Source of the DNA: JAKOUL01 sp035378845
Lineage (GTDB): Bacteria > Dictyoglomota > Dictyoglomia > Dictyoglomales > Dictyoglomaceae
Direction: 5' to 3'
Length of the DNA stretch: 64,000 nucleotides
Assembly (NCBI GenBank): GCA_035378845.1
Contig: DAOSUP010000009.1
Location: 1-64,000 of the forward strand
Numbering within the stretch: the stretch's first letter is position 1; every line of letters begins with the position of its first letter. A program made the translations under genes and the position numbers. The notes beneath the pieces are model-generated. The model saw only the letters and a program-made list of their open reading frames with translations. It was not told the origin of the DNA and made no database searches. This document shows positions 25,284-34,260 of the stretch, one piece after another.

Positions 25284-26462
25284 ATGGAGAAGAAAGTGTC
25301 GCTTTTGGGATTTTTGATTGCTTTTTCGGAAAATTTGGATAGTCAGATACCTGGAAATAAAAAACATTCTTCCCGGGTGGGCTACACATCCCTTAATATA
25401 GCTAATGCTTTAGGACTCTCTGAAGAGCGAAAATATTCCCTCCTCATATCTTCTCTTCTCCATGATGCAGGAGATGGCAAAATAATAAGTGGAAAAGATG
25501 TGACAATTCCAGAACATGCACTAAAGGGAAATATTTTTATTGAAGACGTCCCTTTTCTTGAGAAACCTGCAGCAATTATAAAATACCATCATATCCCATG
25601 GGATTTTGGAAAGGGGAGCATATATGAGGAAGAGGAAATTCCAATAGAAAGCCACATCTTACATCTTGCTGAATTTATAGATAATTATATAGACAAGGAT
25701 AAATATATCTTAAAAGAGAAATCTAAAGTTATTAAAAAAATAAAGGAAGAAAAAGATGCAATTTTCAACCCTGATGTAGTAGATACCTTTTTAGACCTCT
25801 CCAGTAAAGAAGCTTTTTGGTTTGAAATAAACTATGATACCATTGATCCTTCCTCATTTAAAAATGATCTTCAACTGGATCTTGATGAACTTCTACTTCT
25901 TTCTAAAGCAATAGCAAGAATTGTAGACTTTAGGAGCAAAATCCAAGTAAGACATTCAAAAAATGTTGCTGCTATCTCCTATTTTATAGGAGAAAACTTA
26001 AAACTTCCAAAGGAGAAGATAGAAGAACTAAGAATTGCAGGATACCTTCATGATATAGGGAAGGTCGCTATCCCTCCCCAGATACTTACAAAAGAGAGCA
26101 AGCTTACTAAAAAAGAGAGTGAATATTTAAAAGTACATCCCTATAAAACTTATCTTACCCTAAAAAAATCAATACAATTTGAGGATATAATACTTTGGGC
26201 GTCCTTACACCATGAAAAACTAAATGGAAAGGGATATCCTTTCCACCTTACAAAAGATGAGATTCCTTTTGAGGCAAGAATTGTCTCTATAGCAGATATA
26301 TTTGCTGCCCTTTTAGAGGATAGGCCTTATAGAAAAGGGACATCTGTCAAGAGAGCAGTAGCAAATATGAAGGGCTTAGCAAAAAATGGATATATTGATA
26401 GTGATATCCTTGGTATCTTAATAGAAAATCTGGAAGAGATCTCAAACCTTATCAAACTATAA
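25284..26462 (+). CDS. Tandem HD-domain phosphohydrolase with C-terminal HD-GYP-like domain
   Basis: A 392-residue protein with two HD modules. The first has His28 and His60-Asp61 (SLLHDAGDG). The second has His256-Asp257 (GYLHDIGKVAIP), then LHHEKLNGKGYP and ADIFAALLEDRPYR, the layout of HD-GYP cyclic-di-GMP phosphodiesterases with GKGYP in the GYP position. There is no receiver or membrane domain. It may hydrolyse a cyclic dinucleotide; sensing input is not evident. ATG 25284 sits a few bases after the predicted transcription start; GTG 25296, preceded by GGAG, is a possible alternative start. Confidence 0.85.
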   Translation: MEKKVSLLGFLIAFSENLDSQIPGNKKHSSRVGYTSLNIANALGLSEERKYSLLISSLLHDAGDGKIISGKDVTIPEHALKGNIFIEDVPFLEKPAAIIKYHHIPWDFGKGSIYEEEEIPIESHILHLAEFIDNYIDKDKYILKEKSKVIKKIKEEKDAIFNPDVVDTFLDLSSKEAFWFEINYDTIDPSSFKNDLQLDLDELLLLSKAIARIVDFRSKIQVRHSKNVAAISYFIGENLKLPKEKIEELRIAGYLHDIGKVAIPPQILTKESKLTKKESEYLKVHPYKTYLTLKKSIQFEDIILWASLHHEKLNGKGYPFHLTKDEIPFEARIVSIADIFAALLEDRPYRKGTSVKRAVANMKGLAKNGYIDSDILGILIENLEEISNLIKL

Positions 26463-26496
26463 ATCAGATATAAACCTTTTAAAACAATTAACATCC

Positions 26497-28140
26497 CTAT
26501 GGTGATAAGGAGTTCTTAGTGGCAGGAGTACAATAGTAGTTAAAATCATACCTAAAGATAAGAAGCCACCTTTCAGTTATTGTTGTATTAAATGTTGTAC
26601 TACTACCCCAATTTGTAGAATCTTGGGAAGCCTCTAATGCCTGCTTTCTCTCCAACGAATACCTATAACAAGAGGTTCTAATTAATCCCTCATCATTATC
26701 ATATCCATATCCACCCCAGGAAGATGAATAATTTACCTCATCTAAAATGACATCATTATTGTCAGTTATTGTTACAGTACCTGAACTATCACTTAGCTCT
26801 GAACCTCCTGATCCAATACCAGATGAACTTGTCCTTATATAGGTGTAAGTACTCGGAAAACTATAATCATTATCCAAATCAGAACCACTTCCTCCAATTA
26901 CTGCATATCCTCCTGGAGGAATATTCCATGACCCCCTAACTACAGTTGAAAGATTATTTCCATTAATTTTCCAATTTTGCAGTGATAAAATACTATCTGA
27001 TGTATTAGATATCTCTACAAATTCATAATTGGCATCATCACTGAAAACTGAAACTCCTAAAGGTCTATACATAATTTCATTTATTACCACCACAGGTTTT
27101 AAACAATAAGCATAATAAGTAGAATTACTAACATTTTTCCCATAATTTAAACATTGGCTACTTCTCCAGTTTGTAGCACTATTAGATGGCTGCAAAATAG
27201 ATTTTCTCACCAAAGAATAATATCTATTACCTGAAGGATTTCCACCCCAAGTATAAGAGTAGTTAACTTGATCTACAATCTTATTATTATCAGTATCTAC
27301 TAAGGCAACAGTACCTGTATTACTCAGTGTACCATTCTGACCAAGGGAGTCCCCATTAACTTCAAGAATTTGATAAGATGCTGGGACATTATACATATTT
27401 GCAAAAAGAGTACTGAAATCTTTCTTTACCACTATTGCATAACTTGTGGGAGGAATAACTACATCCGATGGTGAACTTCCTGTTTTAGACTTATTTATTT
27501 TATTTCCATTAATAGTCCAGTTCTTAACAGGAACTTGATAGGAATTAGCGTTATATAATACAACAAATTCCATTATATTTTCATTACGAGAAGTTCCACT
27601 TTTATCATAAGGTGCAGGATAGTACATTATCTCTGTAATAAATATGCCTGAGATTGGCAAAGGTTCTTCAGTCCTCATAGCAACAGTAGTTACATATTTT
27701 TTATTATCACTCATAACCAAAGTGATAGATAAGGCTCTCACGGAAGAAGTTAATGTGGTATAGGTTAAATTTTTATCAAGTCCCACAAATCTTAATTCTT
27801 TTATAGGACCTGCCTGAATCTCTCCATCTACTGTAAAGTAGTATTTACCATTATATAGGGTATAAGCATATGACCGAGAATCTCCAGAAAAAAGGTTAAT
27901 AGTAAGATGCCCAAGGGGCTCCGTAGAAGAGCTTATATCTATTACATTTTTCCCCTGTCTTATCTCCCTGGTAAGTCTATCTAAGATTATCTGCTTATTG
28001 TAAAAGACATCTTCCTCATCTATCTTTGAAGAGTAAAGAGTTAGAGCAGAGGGAAGAAGATTAGCAAGCAGAAGACCAGTCATCCCTAAGATGGCTATTG
28101 CTACAAGAATCTCTATTAGTGTAAGACCCTTTTTATTCAT
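26497..28140 (-). CDS. Type IV pilin-like protein carrying two lamin-tail domains
   Basis: A 547-residue protein. The N-terminus is a class III/IV prepilin: MNKKG|LTLIEILVAIAILG with Glu at mature position 5 and a hydrophobic helix. After a pseudopilin-like region (to about residue 160) come two lamin-tail (LTD) domains, starting near 167 (IFITEIMYYP, EFVVLYN, W-INGNKI) and near 352 (VVINEIMYRP, EFVEISN, W-INGNNL). Each ends with the VNYS(Y)xWGG block. LTD domains in bacteria occur on secreted or surface proteins. The likely role is a minor pilin or secretion-system pseudopilin presenting LTD domains; no other pilus gene is in the window. Confidence 0.75.
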   Translation of the reverse strand: MNKKGLTLIEILVAIAILGMTGLLLANLLPSALTLYSSKIDEEDVFYNKQIILDRLTREIRQGKNVIDISSSTEPLGHLTINLFSGDSRSYAYTLYNGKYYFTVDGEIQAGPIKELRFVGLDKNLTYTTLTSSVRALSITLVMSDNKKYVTTVAMRTEEPLPISGIFITEIMYYPAPYDKSGTSRNENIMEFVVLYNANSYQVPVKNWTINGNKINKSKTGSSPSDVVIPPTSYAIVVKKDFSTLFANMYNVPASYQILEVNGDSLGQNGTLSNTGTVALVDTDNNKIVDQVNYSYTWGGNPSGNRYYSLVRKSILQPSNSATNWRSSQCLNYGKNVSNSTYYAYCLKPVVVINEIMYRPLGVSVFSDDANYEFVEISNTSDSILSLQNWKINGNNLSTVVRGSWNIPPGGYAVIGGSGSDLDNDYSFPSTYTYIRTSSSGIGSGGSELSDSSGTVTITDNNDVILDEVNYSSSWGGYGYDNDEGLIRTSCYRYSLERKQALEASQDSTNWGSSTTFNTTITERWLLIFRYDFNYYCTPATKNSLSP

Positions 28141-28192
28141 ATAAGTACCCTTATATTTATTATAAATAACTCTCTGTAAGATTACAAATTTA

Positions 28193-28201
28193 TGATATAA
28201 T
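28193..28201 (+). promoter_or_regulatory. Extended -10 promoter before the nuclease-like gene
   Basis: TGATATAAT, an extended -10 with a perfect TATAAT at 28196-28201. The -35 region is weak. The start would be about 28208, about 28 nt before the ATG at 28236, with GAGGAAAGG (28223-28231) as ribosome binding site. Confidence 0.6.
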
Positions 28202-28235
28202 TTAAAAACTAATAACTTTAAAGAGGAAAGGGTTA

Positions 28236-28699
28236 ATGAATTAGCTGAAGCTCAAAAAAGAACCGAAGGGGAGCTGCATAGTCTCACCCTCGTAGTTAAA
28301 GATCTGCAAAGACAGGTGGGAGGAATCTCTCATTCTGTGAGATTTGATTTAGAAAATCAGGCTTATAAATCTCTTCCCAGACTTCTTGAGAGAGACTTTG
28401 GGATTCCGGTGAAAGAAAGATTAATAAGAAGATTTATAAAAAACAAGAAGGGAGAATCCTTAGAGATAAATATTATTGGAAAGGGAGAAAAAGACGGGAA
28501 AGAAATAAATATCATAGGAGAAGCAAAAACTAATCTATCCCTGAGACATATAGAGGATTTCTTAGACAGATTAAAGGATATAAGAGAAGTCATAGATGGT
28601 GAGATATTACCTATTATGGTTACCCATATGACAGAGCCAGAGGTAGAGGAATATGCTCTGAAGAAGGGCATTAAAGTTTATTATTCCTACGAATTTTAA
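28236..28699 (+). pseudogene. Coiled-coil PD-(D/E)XK nuclease-like protein, frameshifted at codon 2
   Basis: From 28238 to 28699 one frame encodes a helix (ELAEAQKRTEGELHSLTL), then a nuclease-like core with an E-x-K motif (IIGEAKTNLS) and the tail VEEYALKKGIKVYYS. This resembles the DUF3782-type coiled-coil/PD-(D/E)XK proteins of thermophiles. That frame has no usable start: the only ATG behind the Shine-Dalgarno, at 28236, is one base out of phase and reads Met-Asn-stop. Insertion of one G would give M-E-L-A-E-A. GTG 28316 is in frame but would lose the helix and has no clear site. So this is a recent pseudogene, a sequence error or a recoding site. Confidence 0.55.
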
Positions 28700-28766
28700 T
28701 CCTGAATATTTTTTTACTTTTCAAAATCTATATACAAACAAATAAACTTAAAGGGGGAAAGAGAGA

Positions 28767-29543
28767 ATGTGCGAGCTATTAGGAATGTCTTTTAATTTAC
28801 CAGTGACTCCAAAAATCTCCTTTAAGGGATTTCGGAAAAGAAGTGAACAAAATCCTGATGGTTGGGGCATAGCTTTCTATCCTGATGAGTCTGTTCAGGT
28901 TATTAAAGAACCACTGAAAGCTGCTGAAAGTCCCCTCTCAGAGTTCTTGCAAGATTATTCAGGATTAGAATCTAAAATTTTTATTGCTCATGTAAGATAT
29001 TCAAGCAAAGGTCCAAAGAGTCATAAGAATACTCATCCTTTTTCCAGAGAACTGAATGGTAAGGAATATGTCTTTGCACATAATGGTACCATTGACTATA
29101 AGAGTTTAAAATTAGGAAGATTTAAACCTATTGGTGAGACTGATTCTGAATATGTATTTTGCTATTTATTAAGTTGTATTGAACAACGTAACATATCCGA
29201 GTGGGAAAAGGAAGACTTTGAATGGCTTACAGAAAAGCTTCAGGAAATAAATAGATATGGGAAGCTTAATTGTCTATTCTCCGATGGTGAACTTTTGTTT
29301 TCTTATCATAATCAAGATGGATATAAAGGACTTTACTTTCTCCACCGAGAGCCTCCTTATGGCAAGGTTACCTTATTAGATGAGGATTGGGCGATAGATC
29401 TTGCAGAGGAAAAATCTACAAAGCAAACGGGCTACATTATTGCAACAAATAAATTAACAGATGAGGAAGAATGGCAAAAATTTGAACCTGGTAAGCTCCG
29501 TGTATTTAAAGATGGAAAGATGATCTATCCTGATAAAATTTAG
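28767..29543 (+). CDS. Class II glutamine amidotransferase (YafJ-like)
   Basis: A 258-residue single-domain Ntn hydrolase. The second residue is the catalytic Cys (MCELLGMSFN), exposed when Met is removed. Downstream blocks AHVRYSSKG, FAHNGTID (Asn/Gly of the oxyanion hole) and GETDSEY fit the YafJ/glutamine phosphoribosyl-type GATase fold. There is no fused synthase domain, so the acceptor of ammonia is unknown. AAAGGGGGAAAGAG precedes the ATG. Confidence 0.85.
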   Translation: MCELLGMSFNLPVTPKISFKGFRKRSEQNPDGWGIAFYPDESVQVIKEPLKAAESPLSEFLQDYSGLESKIFIAHVRYSSKGPKSHKNTHPFSRELNGKEYVFAHNGTIDYKSLKLGRFKPIGETDSEYVFCYLLSCIEQRNISEWEKEDFEWLTEKLQEINRYGKLNCLFSDGELLFSYHNQDGYKGLYFLHREPPYGKVTLLDEDWAIDLAEEKSTKQTGYIIATNKLTDEEEWQKFEPGKLRVFKDGKMIYPDKI

Positions 29544-29569
29544 GATAAAGATAAAATAGAATTTTTCTG

Positions 29570-29598
29570 TTTACATCTTCAAAAACTTTCCATATAAT
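29570..29598 (+). promoter_or_regulatory. Promoter of the glycerol (glpK) operon
   Basis: TTTACA at 29570-29575, a 17-bp spacer, TATAAT at 29593-29598. Predicted transcription start is about 29605, giving a leader of about 100 nt before glpK that contains a terminator hairpin. Confidence 0.75.
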
Positions 29599-29617
29599 AT
29601 AAACAAAGTAAATATTT

Positions 29618-29683
29618 AGGCCGGGAGAAATTGGAGAAAAGGCCTTACTTATTTCCCTGAGAAGGGATAAGTAAGGCTTTTTA
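29618..29683 (+). promoter_or_regulatory. Leader attenuator of the glycerol operon
   Basis: The leader holds an intrinsic terminator: GCCTTACTTAT...CCCT-GAGA-AGGGATAAGTAAGGC (29642-29677), a stem of about 15 bp with a small bulge, then TTTTTAATTTT. It lies downstream of the glpK promoter and upstream of its start, so it must be read through for expression. An upstream AGGCC (29618-29622) can pair with GGCCT (29641-29645), which overlaps the terminator's 5' arm and could compete with it, although that helix is short. In Bacillus the antiterminator GlpP acts on a comparable glp leader; no glpP is visible here. Confidence 0.7.
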
Positions 29684-29706
29684 ATTTTATAGGGGAGGTG
29701 TTCTGA

Positions 29707-31197
29707 ATGAAATATGTACTCGCTTTGGATCAGGGGACTACAAGTTCCAGGGCAATAATATTTGATCATAATGGTAAAGAGATCTCTGTAGTACAGCAGG
29801 AATTTACTCAGATATATCCAAAACCAGGATGGGTAGAACATGATCCTATGGAGATTTTAAACTCTCAAATCAATGTAGCAAAACAAGCAATAGAGAAGGC
29901 AGGGATAGAGCCTAAGGATATTGCTGCCATAGGAATTGCAAATCAAAGAGAGACTACTATCGTATGGGAGAAATCTACAGGAAAGCCTGTATACAACGCT
30001 ATAGTTTGGCAATGCAGAAGAACAGCACCTATATGTGATGCGCTTATGAACCAAGGGCTTACAGAAAATATCCGAGAAAAAACAGGACTTATTATAGATG
30101 CCTACTTCTCTGGCACCAAGATAAAATGGATCTTAGATAACGTACCAGGAGTAAGGGAAAAGGCAGAAAAAGGAGAGGTACTCTTTGGGAATGTGGACAC
30201 CTGGCTTATCTGGAATCTTACAAAAGGTAAAGCATATGTAACAGATTATTCCAATGCCTCAAGGACCATGATCTTTAATATTCATAAATTAGATTGGGAC
30301 GATGACATCTTAAAAATGCTAAATATCCCAAGGAATATGCTCCCAGAACCAAAACCATCAAGTCTTATCTATGGATATACAGACAAAGATATCTTTGGTG
30401 TAGAAATTCCCATAGCAGGAGATGCTGGAGACCAGCAAGCTGCACTCTTTGGTCAAGCATGCTATAACCCAGGAATGATAAAAAATACTTATGGAACTGG
30501 ATGTTTTATGCTTCTGAATACAGGAGAGAAAGCCTGCCCATCAAAATCTGGACTTCTTACTACTATCGCCTGGGGACTAAATGGAAAAGTAGAATATGCC
30601 CTTGAAGGAAGTATATTTATCACTGGCGCAGCTATCCAGTGGTTAAGAGATGGGCTTAAGATCATTCAGAATGCAGCTGAGACAGAATCCCTTGCATTAA
30701 AAGTGCCTAATGCTGGTGGTATATATGTGGTACCTGCCTTTGTAGGACTTGGAGCACCTTACTGGGATATGTATGCCAGAGGACTAATCATTGGTATAAC
30801 AAGAGGTATTACAAGAGAGCATATTGTAAGAGCAACCCTTGAATCCATTGCATATCAAACCAGAGATGTATTAGAAGTCATGAAACAAGAGAGTTGTATT
30901 GAATTAAGATCCCTTCGTGTAGATGGCGGAGCAGTGGTAAACAATTTCCTTATGCAATTTCAGTCTGATATTCTTGGAATCCCTGTGGAAAGACCTCTTG
31001 TAAGTGAGACCACAGCCTTGGGAGCTGCATACTTAGCAGGACTTGCTACAGGCCACTGGAAAGACCAAAAAGAGATTGAAGATCTATGGCAGATAGATAG
31101 GAAATTTCATCCTCAGATGTCTGTGGAAGAGAGAGAAAAACTCTATAAAGGATGGAAAAAGGCGGTATCAAGGTCTTTAAAATGGGAAGAATCATAG
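29707..31197 (+). CDS. glpK: Glycerol kinase
   Basis: A 496-residue FGGY-family kinase forming sn-glycerol 3-phosphate. The ATP-binding N-terminus YVLALDQGTTSSRAIIFD, the substrate block RETTIVWEKSTGKP, GTKIKWILDNVPG and the C-terminal DGGAVVNNFLMQFQSD signature are all present at normal length. GGGGAGGTG precedes the ATG. It heads an operon of four genes that would oxidise glycerol 3-phosphate; no glycerol facilitator gene is adjacent. Confidence 0.97.
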   Translation: MKYVLALDQGTTSSRAIIFDHNGKEISVVQQEFTQIYPKPGWVEHDPMEILNSQINVAKQAIEKAGIEPKDIAAIGIANQRETTIVWEKSTGKPVYNAIVWQCRRTAPICDALMNQGLTENIREKTGLIIDAYFSGTKIKWILDNVPGVREKAEKGEVLFGNVDTWLIWNLTKGKAYVTDYSNASRTMIFNIHKLDWDDDILKMLNIPRNMLPEPKPSSLIYGYTDKDIFGVEIPIAGDAGDQQAALFGQACYNPGMIKNTYGTGCFMLLNTGEKACPSKSGLLTTIAWGLNGKVEYALEGSIFITGAAIQWLRDGLKIIQNAAETESLALKVPNAGGIYVVPAFVGLGAPYWDMYARGLIIGITRGITREHIVRATLESIAYQTRDVLEVMKQESCIELRSLRVDGGAVVNNFLMQFQSDILGIPVERPLVSETTALGAAYLAGLATGHWKDQKEIEDLWQIDRKFHPQMSVEEREKLYKGWKKAVSRSLKWEES

Positions 31198-31239
31198 ATC
31201 TTTTTAAATTATTAAGAGTATAGCTCAGGGAGGGAGAAG

Positions 31240-32679
31240 ATGAAAGTAGTAATTATAGGTGGAGGTATAAGTGGCACATTCATTGCCAGGGAACTTTCTA
31301 AATATGACTTAGATATTACCCTAATAGAGAAAAACTTAGACATTGCTTGGGGAACCACAAAAGCAAACTCTGGTATTTTACATGCAGGATATGATGATTT
31401 TCCAGATACTCTAAGGGCAAAATTATGTGCTAAGGGTAATGCCCTTCACTTTAAACTTTCTGAGGAACTTGACTATGATGTAAAAAGGACAGGATCTTTG
31501 GTGGTTGCCTTTGATGAAGCAGGGTTAAAAACATTGGAAGAGCTTTTGAAAAGAGGAAAGAAAAACAATGTGCCAGGACTTGAAATATTAAAAGGAGAAG
31601 AGATCTTTGAAAAAGAGCCTCATTTAAATAGAGAAGTGAAATATGCCTTATGGGCACCCACAGGTGGAATTATTGAATCCTGGGGAGCAGCCATAGCAGC
31701 TGTAGAAAATGCAATAGCAAATGGATTAAAACTTATCTTAGGGGAAAAGGTCATAGATTTTGAGAGAAAAAATGGAAGGATATCTAAGGTAATAACTGAT
31801 AAAAATACATATGAAGTAGATTTAGTTATCAATGCAGCAGGATTATATGGAGATGAGATAGCAAAAATTGCAGGAGCAGAATTTATACCTATATATCCCA
31901 GAAGAGGAGAGTATATCCTCTTGGATAAAAAAATAGGCGGAATTGTAAATTCAGTTATATTTCCTACACCCACAGAAAAGTCCAAAGGAATTTTAGTGCT
32001 CCCTACTATTGATGGAGGAATCCTTCTTGGTCCCACAGCAGAAGACCTTTCTGAAGATCAGAAGGAAAATACGGCTACATCCAGTTATGGGTTAAAAAGG
32101 ATTATAGAGGAAACAAAAAGATTAGTGCCATCCTTGGATATATCCTATGCAATCAAAACTTTTGCAGGCATTCGTGCTGAAAATCCCAATAAAGATTTCT
32201 TTATAAAAGAAAGTGAGAAAATACCTAATTTTATCAATGTGATAGGGATCAGATCTCCTGGGCTTACTGCAGCACCTGCCATAGCCACATATGTGGTAGA
32301 GGAGATTATACAGGATAGATTAAAGATTAATCTTGAAAAGAAAAAAACATTTATCTCAAAAAGAGAAAGGATTAAAAGATATTCGGAACTTCCTTTGGAA
32401 GAATGGAATGAGGAGATTAAAAAAGATCCATTATCAGGAAAGATTATATGTTACTGCAATATGGTAACGGAAAGAGAGATCCTTGAAGCCATAAGAAGAG
32501 GAGCCCGCAGCTTAGATGGGGTGAAATTTAGAACACGAGCTTCTTTTGGAAGATGTCAGGGAAACTTCTGCGGACCAAGAATATTAGAGATCTTAGCAAG
32601 AGAGTTAAATAAAGATCTCTCAGAGATTACAGCTGGTTCAGAAAAAGCTTGGATTCTAAATGGGAGAGTAAGACCATGA
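31240..32679 (+). CDS. GlpA-like FAD-dependent glycerol-3-phosphate dehydrogenase subunit with BFD-type [2Fe-2S] domain
   Basis: A 479-residue flavoprotein. N-terminal FAD motif VIIGGGISGTFIARELS; DAO fold to about residue 360 (GIRAENPNKDFFI, IRSPGLTAAPAIA). The C-terminal bacterioferredoxin-type domain (about 400-470) has CYCNMVTEREI and GRCQGNFCG, giving four cysteines for an iron-sulfur cluster. It pairs with the next FAD/NAD protein and DUF1667 as in the anaerobic glycerol-3-phosphate oxidation operons of clostridia and thermophiles. Operon position after glpK supports this; the 2-hydroxyglutarate-type dehydrogenases are close relatives. Confidence 0.85.
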   Translation: MKVVIIGGGISGTFIARELSKYDLDITLIEKNLDIAWGTTKANSGILHAGYDDFPDTLRAKLCAKGNALHFKLSEELDYDVKRTGSLVVAFDEAGLKTLEELLKRGKKNNVPGLEILKGEEIFEKEPHLNREVKYALWAPTGGIIESWGAAIAAVENAIANGLKLILGEKVIDFERKNGRISKVITDKNTYEVDLVINAAGLYGDEIAKIAGAEFIPIYPRRGEYILLDKKIGGIVNSVIFPTPTEKSKGILVLPTIDGGILLGPTAEDLSEDQKENTATSSYGLKRIIEETKRLVPSLDISYAIKTFAGIRAENPNKDFFIKESEKIPNFINVIGIRSPGLTAAPAIATYVVEEIIQDRLKINLEKKKTFISKRERIKRYSELPLEEWNEEIKKDPLSGKIICYCNMVTEREILEAIRRGARSLDGVKFRTRASFGRCQGNFCGPRILEILARELNKDLSEITAGSEKAWILNGRVRP

Positions 32680-33890
32680 AGACTGATGTTGTAGTAATAG
32701 GAGGAGGAGCTGCAGGTCTTGGAGCTGCCCTTTCTGCTTATAAAGAAGGTGTAGATGTGATTCTTATAGAGCAAGAGGAAAGGATCGGTGGTATTTTAAA
32801 TCAATGTATTCATAATGGTTTTGGTCTGCAATACTTTAAACAGGAGTTAACAGGTCCTGAATATGCAGAGATGTTCATGGAGAAGATCAAAGATACACCT
32901 ATAAAAATTCTTTCAAACTCCTTTTTACATTCCATAGATGAGAAAAATAAAAAAATATATCTTATTACTCCTTATGGCATTCAGACTATAGAAACAAAAG
33001 CTATCGTTATGGCTACAGGAGCAAGAGAAAGACCCTTTGGAAGCCTACTAATTCCTGGTAAGAGACCATCGGGGATATTTACAGCAGGAGTTGCCCAAAA
33101 ATATATGAACATTCAAAATATTCTCCCTGGAAAAAGAGCTTTAATTTTAGGATCTGGAGATATAGGTCTTATTATGGCAAGAAGACTTACCTTAGAAGGG
33201 GTAGAAGTGGTAGGAGTAATAGAGAGGCTTCCCTATGCTGGAGGACTTTTAAGAAATGTGGTGCAATGTCTTGAAGACTACAATATTCCCCTATATCTAT
33301 CATCTACAGTGGTAGAAGTGAGAGGAGATGGAAGATTAGAGGAGGTTATTGTATCAAAATTAGATGAAACCTTTAATCCTATCCCTGGTACTGAGGAATC
33401 CTTTAATGTAGATACATTAATTCTTTCTGTGGGACTTATTCCTAATACAGAACTCCTTAATGATCTGGTAGAGATAGATGGGACCAGTAGAGGATTTTCT
33501 GCCTCTAACTTAGGACAGACCTCTTTAGATTTTGTATTTGCAGCTGGAAACTGTACTATCATCTATGACTTAGTAGATTATGTTACCTTAGAAGGAGAGA
33601 AGGCAGGAAAATATGCCGCTTACTATGTAAAAGGAGAGAAATTTACTGGTAAAGTCCCTATAAAAAAGGGTAAAAATATAGGGATACTTTTCCCAAATTA
33701 TTACACATCAAGAGACGATTTAATCTTATACCTTAGGGTGAGAAGACCTATGGAAAAGGGACGTTTAAAAGTAGGAAGCCTTGAGAGAGAGTATAAAGAC
33801 TTAGTACCCAGTGAGATCTTAAGAGTAAAAGTACCAGAAAAATATATTGAAAACTATTCAGAGATAGAAGTCTCCATGGAGGAGGCATAA
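32676..33890 (+). CDS. FAD/NAD-dependent oxidoreductase partner of the GlpA-like protein
   Basis: A 404-residue pyridine nucleotide-disulfide oxidoreductase-like protein. FAD motif VVVIGGGAAGLGAALSAYK at the N-terminus; a second Rossmann motif ALILGSGDIGLIMARRL near residue 160 for NAD(P); ATGARERPFG and the C-terminal AAGNCTIIYDLVDYV complete the fold. I start it at ATG 32676, which overlaps the previous TGA (ATGA); a frame extending back to ATG 32649 has no site. It probably carries electrons from the GlpA-like dehydrogenase to NAD or a carrier. Confidence 0.85.
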   Translation: MKTDVVVIGGGAAGLGAALSAYKEGVDVILIEQEERIGGILNQCIHNGFGLQYFKQELTGPEYAEMFMEKIKDTPIKILSNSFLHSIDEKNKKIYLITPYGIQTIETKAIVMATGARERPFGSLLIPGKRPSGIFTAGVAQKYMNIQNILPGKRALILGSGDIGLIMARRLTLEGVEVVGVIERLPYAGGLLRNVVQCLEDYNIPLYLSSTVVEVRGDGRLEEVIVSKLDETFNPIPGTEESFNVDTLILSVGLIPNTELLNDLVEIDGTSRGFSASNLGQTSLDFVFAAGNCTIIYDLVDYVTLEGEKAGKYAAYYVKGEKFTGKVPIKKGKNIGILFPNYYTSRDDLILYLRVRRPMEKGRLKVGSLEREYKDLVPSEILRVKVPEKYIENYSEIEVSMEEA

Positions 33891-33895
33891 AAAAT

Positions 33896-34258
33896 ATGAT
33901 TAAGAGATTTGTCTGTGTACAATGCCCTATAGGTTGCAAGCTTACAGTAGAGATAAAAGATGCTGATAATTCCATCATTAAAATAGAAGGGAATAGATGC
34001 CAAAGGGGAATAGCTTATGCAGAAGATGAAATAAAAGATCCAAAAAGAATCATAACCACAAGTGTAAAGGTTATTGGGGGAGAACTTCCCTTGGTATCTG
34101 TAAAAACTGATAAACCAATTCCAAAAAAATATATAAAAGATGTTATGGATATCGTAAAAAGCAAAGAGGTTAAGGCACCTGTAAAAAGAGGGGATATAAT
34201 CATTGAAAATATCCTTGGCACCAATGTAAACATTGTAGCCACAAGAAGCGTGGAATAA
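33896..34258 (+). CDS. DUF1667 iron-sulfur-type small protein
   Basis: A 120-residue protein with CVQCPIGCKL near the N-terminus and GNRCQRGIAYA around residue 40, four conserved cysteines that probably bind a metal or iron-sulfur cluster. DUF1667 is regularly the third gene after the two flavoproteins of glycerol oxidation, where it likely completes the electron-transfer complex. The start is 5 bp after the previous stop. A terminator shared with the convergent hydrolase gene follows at once. Confidence 0.85.
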   Translation: MIKRFVCVQCPIGCKLTVEIKDADNSIIKIEGNRCQRGIAYAEDEIKDPKRIITTSVKVIGGELPLVSVKTDKPIPKKYIKDVMDIVKSKEVKAPVKRGDIIIENILGTNVNIVATRSVE

Positions 34259-34260
34259 AA

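Noticed and set aside
28316..28699. Intact short gene starting at GTG 28316
   Set aside because: The same frame stays open and protein-like for about 80 bp upstream with typical helix residues, so this start would be internal; the gene looks frameshifted instead.
29641..29683. Terminator belonging to the upstream amidotransferase gene
   Set aside because: A good promoter (29570-29598) lies between that gene and the hairpin, so it is more likely the leader attenuator of glpK, although it may also end upstream read-through.
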